From Clostridiaceae bacterium (GTDB lineage Bacteria; Bacillota; Clostridia; Lachnospirales; Lachnospiraceae): a stretch of DNA of 64,000 nucleotides. Location: assembly GCA_910574345.1 (NCBI GenBank), contig CAJSZV010000002.1:124001-188000 (forward strand). Reading direction: 5' to 3'. The notes under the pieces were generated by a model. It ran no database searches, was not told where the DNA came from, and worked only from the letters and a program-made list of their open reading frames with translations. Shown piece by piece: positions 58,197-64,000 of the stretch (its first letter is position 1; each line of letters starts with the position of its first letter). A program made the translations under genes and the position numbers.

Positions 58197-60338
58197 ATGA
58201 AGAAGTTACTGAACTATTCTATAGTACTATTTGTACTTACAATTATTCTGTTATTGATCATACCGCTTCCGGCGGCGATGGTTGACGTGGCAATTATCAT
58301 CAATATGTCTCTTTCCCTGATGATCCTGGTGACTACCATGACCATTAAAGAGGCATTGGAATTGTCTATCTTTCCGTCTCTGCTTCTGATCACTACGCTG
58401 TTCCGTCTTGGTATTAATGTATCCACAACAAGGAATATTCTTACCAGCGGCGGATTTTCCGGGCAGATCATTAAAGCATTCGGTGATTTCATTCTCCAGG
58501 GCAACGTAGTGGTTGGTCTGGTTATTTATCTGATTATCGTTTTGATGCAGTTCCTTGTTATCACCAAGGGCGCGGAACGTGTATCTGAGGTTGCAGCCAG
58601 ATTTACTCTGGATGCTATGCCGGGTAAGCAGATGGCCATTGATGCGGATTTGAACTCCGGCCTTATTGATGAACAGCAGGCCAAGGCACGGCGTGAGAAG
58701 ATTCAGAGAGAAGCGGACTTTTACGGTTCCATGGACGGTGCTACCAAGATCGTAAAGGGAGATTCCGTCATGTCCCTGATTACGACTGCCATTAACTTAA
58801 TCGGCGGGAGCATCATCGGTATCGTTCAGTCAGGGGACACCATAGGCAATGTTTTGAATACATATTCTATTGCGACGGTAGGTGACGGCCTGGTGGGGCA
58901 GATACCGTCTCTTTTGATTTCTGTTGCCACAGGTATGATCGTTACCAGAGCTGTGGCGGAGGGAAGCTTAAACGAGGATATTTCCAAACAGTTTATGGCG
59001 CAGCCCGTTGCCATCATGATAAGCGGTATCGTAATTGCGGTTCTCACTGTGATTCCCGGCATGCCCGTGGTACAGCTGCTGATCATCTCCCTTGGGCTTA
59101 TAAGCTGCGGCTATTATCTGTACCGGAAGCTGCAGAACGAGCCGGAGGCTGCCATAGCCGGAGCCATGGGCGGCAGCTTAAGGAGTTTCTCCGCGGATAC
59201 GGAGATGCAGCCCGAAGAGGAGGAAGCGCCCAAGCCTGTAACGGAAGAAGAGTTCTTCAAGGATGTGAACAATGTATACAGCCTTTTGTCTGTGGAGGCC
59301 ATTGAGATGGAATTTGGCTACAGCCTGATTCCCCTGGTGGATGAATCTGTAGGCGGGCGGCTGATTAACCGAATTATTATATTCCGCAGACAGTATGCCC
59401 AGGATATGGGATTTGTCATCCCTTCCATTCGTCTGAGGGACAGCTCTGCTCTTAACACAAATCAGTACTGCATTAAGATAAAGGGAGAAGAGGTTGCCAA
59501 GGGAGAGATCCTGATTGACTATTACCTGGCTCTGGAGCCTGAGAATCCGGAGAAGGAGATTGATGGAATCGAAACCATTGAGCCTGCATATGGTATACCC
59601 AGCCGGTGGATACGCCCGGAGGACCGGGAGCTGGCGGAGATCTACGGCTACACGGTTATTGATCCCTTGTCCGTGCTGGTAACCCATCTGTCGGAAGTGG
59701 TGAAGCAGCATGCCTATGAGCTGATCACCAGACAGGAAGTGATTCACCTTGTGGAGAACACGAAGAAGACTTCACCGGAACTGATTGAGGAAGCGTTCCC
59801 CAACTTTATATCCTACAGTCTGTTCCAGAAGATACTTACAAGCCTTTTGAAAGAAAGCGTACCAATCAAAGATCTTGAGACAATTATTGAGACAGCTTTA
59901 GAAACCATATCAGACACAGGCCTTCCGGTCAGGGATGTGGACGGCCTGATTGAAAATATCAGAACAGCCCTTAAGCGGACCATCACCCGCATGTACTGTG
60001 AGGATGGCAGCATGAAAGTGATTACTTTGGATTCCGAGTTGGAGCGGACCATGGTGGGATCTTTGTCAAAGGGAGAGCGGGGATATTATCTTGCTTTAAG
60101 TCCGGATGTTCTTCAGAGTCTGATCAATCAGCTGACAGGCCAGTTAAAGAAGTTTGGCGGACTTTCCCAAAGTCCTGTAGTCCTGACTTCACAGGTTATG
60201 AGGGTTCACTTTTACCGGCTGATTGAACAATTTTACCCTAATGTGAGAGTTCTGTCTTTTAACGAGATATCGAACAATGTTCAGATACAGTCTATCGGCA
60301 GCCTGACTCTTGAGAACAGGGGGAGAATGGGGGCCTGA
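58197..60338 (+). CDS. flhA: Flagellar export gate protein FlhA
   Basis: FlhA is the large export-gate subunit binding chaperone-substrate complexes. The 713-residue protein has about eight N-terminal membrane helices, the conserved cytoplasmic loop ('AARFTLDAMPGKQMAIDADLNSGLIDEQQAKARREKIQREADFYGSMDGATKIVKGD') and the large C-terminal cytoplasmic domain with 'PAYGIPSRWI' and 'SVLVTHLSEVVKQHAYELITRQEV'. Intact. It is followed by fliA directly; flhF and flhG, usual neighbours, are not here. Confidence 0.97.
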   Translation: MKKLLNYSIVLFVLTIILLLIIPLPAAMVDVAIIINMSLSLMILVTTMTIKEALELSIFPSLLLITTLFRLGINVSTTRNILTSGGFSGQIIKAFGDFILQGNVVVGLVIYLIIVLMQFLVITKGAERVSEVAARFTLDAMPGKQMAIDADLNSGLIDEQQAKARREKIQREADFYGSMDGATKIVKGDSVMSLITTAINLIGGSIIGIVQSGDTIGNVLNTYSIATVGDGLVGQIPSLLISVATGMIVTRAVAEGSLNEDISKQFMAQPVAIMISGIVIAVLTVIPGMPVVQLLIISLGLISCGYYLYRKLQNEPEAAIAGAMGGSLRSFSADTEMQPEEEEAPKPVTEEEFFKDVNNVYSLLSVEAIEMEFGYSLIPLVDESVGGRLINRIIIFRRQYAQDMGFVIPSIRLRDSSALNTNQYCIKIKGEEVAKGEILIDYYLALEPENPEKEIDGIETIEPAYGIPSRWIRPEDRELAEIYGYTVIDPLSVLVTHLSEVVKQHAYELITRQEVIHLVENTKKTSPELIEEAFPNFISYSLFQKILTSLLKESVPIKDLETIIETALETISDTGLPVRDVDGLIENIRTALKRTITRMYCEDGSMKVITLDSELERTMVGSLSKGERGYYLALSPDVLQSLINQLTGQLKKFGGLSQSPVVLTSQVMRVHFYRLIEQFYPNVRVLSFNEISNNVQIQSIGSLTLENRGRMGA

Positions 60339-60362
60339 CCGGCCATAGGGAGATGACGGAAT

Positions 60363-61133
60363 ATGGTTCAGACAGATTATTTGGCGGAGAAGACCAATGA
60401 GGAACTTCTGGAGATGTACCGCGCAGAGGGAAAGATCGAGGTAAAGCAGGCTTTGGTGCTTCGGTATCTTTATATCGTCAGGTCCATTGCCGCTCAGATG
60501 CGCAACGTCTACAGCGGTTCTCTGCAGATGGAGGATATTATCAATGAAGGCGTCATAGCTATCATGAAAGGGATTGACAGATACGATCCTGAGCGAGATA
60601 ATAAGTTTGAGACATTTATTTCCAGGCGTATCAGAGGAATGATCATTGACCTAGTGCGCAAGAACGACTGGATGCCAAGAGATTTCCGCAAGCAGGTGAA
60701 AGCCATGGAAGACTTGCAGGTATCCCTTGGTCGGAGCTTGGGACGCCTGCCTACGGAGGAGGAGATGTCCGCTGCCATGGGGATGGATATCCGAAAGTAC
60801 AGGAAGCTTCAGAGAATGAGCGTTATGATGAATGTGCTTTCCCTGGATATGATCACCGATGACGAGGGCGAGCATCAGTCGCTGCAGCTTGCAAGCGGGG
60901 ATGCGGACGCTCAGCCGGAAAAGGCTTTTTTGAAGATTGAGTCCCGGCAGGTTCTTGCGGAGGCTATTAACAGCCTGAAAGAAAAAGAAAAGGTGGTAGT
61001 TTCGTTGTACTATGTGGAGGAGATGAACATGGGTCAGATCGCCCAGATTCTGGGAGTCAGCGAGCCGCGGATATCCCAGATTCACAGTTCAGCCATCCGC
61101 AAGCTGAAAGCATATATGAGCAATTACCAATAA
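60363..61133 (+). CDS. fliA: Flagellar sigma factor FliA (sigma-28/WhiG family)
   Basis: A 256-residue sigma-70 family factor lacking region 1.1, as expected for sigma-28. Region 2 is 'QMEDIINEGVIAIMKGIDRYDPERDNKFETFISRRIRGMIIDLVRKNDWMPR', region 3 'LGRLPTEEEMSAAMGMDIRKYRKLQ' and region 4 the helix-turn-helix 'MGQIAQILGVSEPRISQIHSSAIRKLK'. It would direct late flagellar genes such as flagellin, chemoreceptors and perhaps the FliD-like gene upstream. No flgM anti-sigma gene lies in the window. Confidence 0.95.
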   Translation: MVQTDYLAEKTNEELLEMYRAEGKIEVKQALVLRYLYIVRSIAAQMRNVYSGSLQMEDIINEGVIAIMKGIDRYDPERDNKFETFISRRIRGMIIDLVRKNDWMPRDFRKQVKAMEDLQVSLGRSLGRLPTEEEMSAAMGMDIRKYRKLQRMSVMMNVLSLDMITDDEGEHQSLQLASGDADAQPEKAFLKIESRQVLAEAINSLKEKEKVVVSLYYVEEMNMGQIAQILGVSEPRISQIHSSAIRKLKAYMSNYQ

Positions 61134-61167
61134 GTGTAATGATAAAAATGAAAGGAGGAGATTGGCC

Positions 61168-61962
61168 ATGTATCAGGGATTTTATAATCTGGCATCAGGA
61201 ATGCTGACTCAGAGCAGGAATCTGAACGTAGTCAGCAACAACATGGTGAATATCCAGACTCCGGGCTATAAGAGGGATAAGATGGTCAGCACCACATTCC
61301 AGGAGGAGATGCTTTACCGCACAGGAAAGAGGTATAAGGATAACCCTGAGCCCCTTGCCACTACTTCGAAGATACGTGCTGCTGAACAGACCTATGTGAA
61401 TTATGAGCAGGGCGGATTTGACCAGACTGAGGGAACTCTGGATTTTGCCTTGATGGATAAGGGCTTTTTCTGTATCGATACTCCTATGGGGGTCCGCTAT
61501 ACCAGGAACGGTTCTTTTTATGTAGATGATCAGGGGTATCTGGCACTCAACGGTTTTGGAAGGGTTCAGGGAAAAGGAGGCGGTCCCATCGCCATCGACA
61601 CGGAGAACTTTAACGTGGACAGCCGGGGCGTAATCCGGGTGCCGGGCACTACCACATCGGGAGAAGACGGAGAGGTGGAAGTGACAGAGGCCAGGGAACT
61701 GGGCACCTTGAGAGTCGTGGATTTTGCAGATTATGAGCAGCTTCACAAGGAGGATTACGGTTTGTTCTCCACAGGCCAGGCTCCTCAGGAGATAGAATCG
61801 CCGTCCATTCTGTGGCAGGCCCTTGAGAATTCCAATGTGGATATGATCGAAGAGATGACAGCTATGATGACATCCCAGAGAGCTTTGCAGAGTGCGGCCC
61901 AGGTGCTTAAGATGTACGACCAGATTTTGAGCAAGGCTTCAAGCGACGTAGGAAGATTGTAG
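61168..61962 (+). CDS. flgF: Flagellar rod protein of the FlgF/FlgG family
   Basis: A 264-residue rod or hook-basal-body protein. N-terminal 'NLASGMLTQSRNLNVVSNNMVNIQTPGYKRDKMVS' and C-terminal 'NSNVDMIEEMTAMMTSQRALQSAAQVLKMYDQILSKASSDVGRL' are typical. The 'VGRL'-type ending fits FlgF/FlhO better than FlgG. The ATG at 61168 has AAAGGAGGAG 8 bases upstream; the preceding TTG is too close. It builds the distal or proximal rod with the next gene product. Confidence 0.88.
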   Translation: MYQGFYNLASGMLTQSRNLNVVSNNMVNIQTPGYKRDKMVSTTFQEEMLYRTGKRYKDNPEPLATTSKIRAAEQTYVNYEQGGFDQTEGTLDFALMDKGFFCIDTPMGVRYTRNGSFYVDDQGYLALNGFGRVQGKGGGPIAIDTENFNVDSRGVIRVPGTTTSGEDGEVEVTEARELGTLRVVDFADYEQLHKEDYGLFSTGQAPQEIESPSILWQALENSNVDMIEEMTAMMTSQRALQSAAQVLKMYDQILSKASSDVGRL

Positions 61963-61975
61963 GGGAGGATATGAT

Positions 61976-62764
61976 ATGTATCAGTCATTTTATACGGCCG
62001 CACTTGGTGCAGGAACCTGTATGGCTAAGATGGGAGTGATCTCCAACAACCTGGCTAATATTAACAATGATGGTTATAAGCCCAAGACAGCTGCGTTTTC
62101 CGACCTTCTCAATTACAATCTCAATGATTCAGAAGGCGCTGTGACAGAGCTTATGGCAGGCAACGGAGTCCGTATGCAGAGGACTTACTCCACATACCGG
62201 ACATCAGCCCTGGCCCCCAGTAACAGCGATATAGATTTTGCCATTTTGGATGACAACGCGTTTTTCATGCTGAGAGATCCGGCAACAGGCGAGATCAGCT
62301 ACACCAGAGACGGACATTTCTACCGGGCGCAGATGGAGGACGGCTATTATCTCATGACGGATAACGGCAAGCTGGTCCTGGACCAGAATGGTGAGCCCTT
62401 AAAGGCGGAAGTGCCGGATATCGAGCGTATGCTTGAGATGATGGAGGAAGGGTATGAACCGGAGGAAGAGGATGATGAGCTGGATGAAGAGGAAGAGGAT
62501 CTGCCGAGAGTCAGCGCCTATACATTTTCCAATCCAAGCCGTCTTTTAAGCACAGAGGCCAATGAATATGTGCCCCCTGCGGGAATGGAGCCGATTCTGG
62601 TGCCCCATGCCCAGATTCAGTCCGGCGTGCTGGAGCGTTCCGGTGTGGATCTGTCAAAGGAGATGGTAAAGATGATCGAGTGTCAGAGGGCGTATAGTTA
62701 TGCTTTAAAGATGGTTCAGACGTCTGATGAGATTGAATCCACCATCAACTCTCTGAGAGGTTAG
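61976..62764 (+). CDS. flgG: Flagellar distal rod protein FlgG-like, with acidic insert
   Basis: A 262-residue rod protein related to the preceding one. 'MAKMGVISNNLANINNDGYKPKTAAFSDLLNY' and the C-terminal 'SGVDLSKEMVKMIECQRAYSYALKMVQTSDEIESTINSLRG' fit FlgG. An unusual, almost purely acidic stretch ('EPEEEDDELDEEEED', residues about 162-176) interrupts the conserved central region. It starts 13 bases after the flgF stop. Function in the distal rod is inferred from family and order. Confidence 0.87.
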   Translation: MYQSFYTAALGAGTCMAKMGVISNNLANINNDGYKPKTAAFSDLLNYNLNDSEGAVTELMAGNGVRMQRTYSTYRTSALAPSNSDIDFAILDDNAFFMLRDPATGEISYTRDGHFYRAQMEDGYYLMTDNGKLVLDQNGEPLKAEVPDIERMLEMMEEGYEPEEEDDELDEEEEDLPRVSAYTFSNPSRLLSTEANEYVPPAGMEPILVPHAQIQSGVLERSGVDLSKEMVKMIECQRAYSYALKMVQTSDEIESTINSLRG

Positions 62765-62792
62765 TTAGAACAGACAAGAATATGAGGTGCCT

Positions 62793-63413
62793 ATGAAATT
62801 AAAAACATATGAAGATATGAATCTTCTGGAACTGGATGTCATGAAGGAGATCAGCAGTATCGGTACAAGCCATGCTGCCACAGCCCTGTCAAAACTCCTC
62901 CAAAAAGAAATACGTATCACCATCCCGGAGGTGAATATCCTGGGATATGAAGAGGCGGTAGACAAGATCGGATATATTGAAGAGCTGGTGACCGCTACTC
63001 TGGTAAGGATGTCCAATGAAGTAAATGGTCTGATGCTCTTTATTTTTAAGCTGGATCTGGCCAATGCGGTGCTGGAGAAGCTGATCGGGAGGCGGTATGA
63101 TTCTTTTGAAGAGTTAGACGAACTGGCCTATTCCGCTCTGGAGGAGATCGGCAATATTATCATATGCTCTTATGTCAATGCTTTTACTCAGCTGGTAGGA
63201 GTGGAGATTGATCTGTCCGTTCCGAGTTCCACAGTGAATATGTTAGGCGGCGTTCTGACAGTTCCCATGGCGGAGTACGGATATGTGACAGATAAACTGA
63301 TGTATATCAATGCAGAATTTATTATGGGAGGCGAGAAGCTTTCTGATGGACTTTTGATGCTTCCTGACATCGAGTCCCTGAACAGTATCTTAGAGAAATT
63401 AGGGGTTTCATAA
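62793..63413 (+). CDS. cheC: Chemotaxis phosphatase CheC
   Basis: CheC dephosphorylates CheY-P and forms an adaptation complex with CheD. The ATG at 62793 has GAGG 5 bases upstream. Of the two expected active sites, the second is intact (S114-E118-N121), but the first has Ser at the position of the usual Asn ('DVMKEISSIGTSHAATAL', D15-E19-S22), so only one may be active. 206 residues is normal. cheD starts on the last base of its stop codon. Confidence 0.94.
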   Translation: MKLKTYEDMNLLELDVMKEISSIGTSHAATALSKLLQKEIRITIPEVNILGYEEAVDKIGYIEELVTATLVRMSNEVNGLMLFIFKLDLANAVLEKLIGRRYDSFEELDELAYSALEEIGNIIICSYVNAFTQLVGVEIDLSVPSSTVNMLGGVLTVPMAEYGYVTDKLMYINAEFIMGGEKLSDGLLMLPDIESLNSILEKLGVS

Positions 63414-63904
63414 TGACTGACAAGGAATTAAAAGTAGGTATTGGTGATATGAAGTTTGCCAGGGGGGACAGCCGTATCATTACATACGCCCTTGGCTCGT
63501 GTATAGGGATAACTTTCTATGACCCCGCCATCAAATTAGGTGGGCTTTTGCATATTATGCTTCCTAACAGAGTGGATCCCAATGATCCGAAAGTATTCAA
63601 ATATGCAGACAGCGGGATTAAGGAGACCATCCGCAAGCTCTCCGCTTTCGGCATGCTGAAAAGCCGGACCATTGTAAAGATTGCCGGAGGAGCTAAGATG
63701 TTCGAGATGAAGGGAAGCGGGAGTTCTGATTTCGGCAACATCGGACAGCGAAACGCGGCTATGGTAAAAAAGGTTCTCATGGAAGAGAGGATGCGCATAT
63801 CCGCTGAGGATACAGGCGGAGCTTATGCAAGGACAATGTTGATCAATGTTGCGAACGGCGATGTGGTGATACGTACCGTAGGAAAGCCGGAGAAGCATCT
63901 CTAA
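63413..63904 (+). CDS. cheD: Chemoreceptor glutamine deamidase CheD
   Basis: CheD deamidates receptor glutamines and stimulates CheC. The 163-residue protein has the catalytic Cys in 'LGSCIGITFYDP' and His in 'GGLLHIMLP', plus 'KIAGGAKMFEM' and 'GNIGQRNAAMVKKVL'. Translation is coupled with cheC by a one-base overlap. The chemoreceptor at 13.9 kb is a potential substrate. Confidence 0.95.
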   Translation: MTDKELKVGIGDMKFARGDSRIITYALGSCIGITFYDPAIKLGGLLHIMLPNRVDPNDPKVFKYADSGIKETIRKLSAFGMLKSRTIVKIAGGAKMFEMKGSGSSDFGNIGQRNAAMVKKVLMEERMRISAEDTGGAYARTMLINVANGDVVIRTVGKPEKHL

Positions 63905-63921
63905 GAGAGGAGACGATAAAA

Positions 63922-64000
63922 GTGGAAAAAGAAAAAGAAGGAATCCTTCTTGAATCAGGTACTAACGAGATTGAGATCATGAAGTTTACGATCCAGGGAG
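63922..64000 (+). CDS. cheW: Start of CheW, cut by the window end
   Basis: A GTG at 63922, 8 bases after GAGAGGAGA, opens a frame that begins 'MEKEKEGILLESGTNEIEIM' and continues past the window. The E-I-E-I-x-x-F-x-I pattern is typical of CheW, which couples chemoreceptors to CheA, and the gene order cheC-cheD-cheW is common. Only 26 codons are visible, so the call is provisional. Confidence 0.6.
   Translation, partial: MEKEKEGILLESGTNEIEIMKFTIQG

Noticed and set aside
1-64000. tRNA, rRNA, CRISPR or insertion sequences
   Set aside because: No cloverleaf-like segments, regularly spaced repeats or transposase genes with terminal inverted repeats were seen; the Rpn-like gene has no such ends.

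Overview
The window looks like chromosomal DNA from a motile, strictly anaerobic gut-type Clostridia, most likely Lachnospiraceae of the Clostridium symbiosum / Enterocloster / Lacrimispora kind. This is inferred from AGGAGG-type ribosome sites, sigma-A promoters, an oxygen-sensitive class III ribonucleotide reductase, a low-GC Gram-positive flagellar operon (FliY with CheC-like phosphatase domains, FlbD, CheC/CheD) and paralogues typical of the family (DUF1538 with a PII-like protein, DUF1540, a second RsmH). No rRNA, tRNA, CRISPR array or insertion sequence was recognised.

Left part (1-13.8 kb): accessory and metabolic genes. An Rpn/YhgA-like nuclease and a GNAT acetyltransferase are followed by a LysR regulator, a CitMHS-type carboxylate transporter, a serine hydrolase and a MATE exporter. 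On the minus strand a MarR regulator and a flavinylated, lipid-anchored fumarate-reductase-like flavoprotein share one promoter carrying a perfect palindrome. Then come a small helical protein, a lipoprotein, a DUF1540 Cys-rich protein, a DUF5655 protein and a Gfo/Idh/MocA-Nudix fusion.

Middle (13.8-30 kb): a chemoreceptor, an HNH protein, an orphan CitX-CitG fusion, an MFS carrier, a divergent XRE regulator and 66-residue protein, DUF1538-PII-MerR/methyltransferase, the dTDP-rhamnose genes rmlA-rmlB-rmlD (no rmlC), a HicAB toxin-antitoxin pair, an RsmH paralogue and a Cof-type HAD phosphatase.

Island (30.1-34.1 kb): an IbrA-like PP-loop/DUF3440 protein overlapping an IbrB-like ParB-fold protein, followed by an OLD-like AAA ATPase and a small protein with a PD-(D/E)XK-like signature. 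This four-gene block is the best candidate for an undescribed, possibly defensive, system.

Right part (34.1-64 kb): an amidohydrolase, then nrdD-nrdG behind a promoter overlapped by a near-consensus NrdR box, then a short FliD-like protein. From 39.6 kb to the window end runs one very long flagellar/chemotaxis operon: flgB, fliE, fliF-K, flgD, a TIGR02530-type gene, flgE, flbD, motAB, fliM, cheY, flgC, fliY, fliO-R, flhB, flhA, fliA, flgF, flgG, cheC, cheD and the start of cheW. It encodes the basal body, export apparatus, switch, stator, hook, late sigma factor and adaptation proteins. Notable departures are flgC moved next to fliY, no fliL/flhF/flhG in their usual places, and a FliY carrying three exact 28-residue repeats of the CheY-binding peptide.
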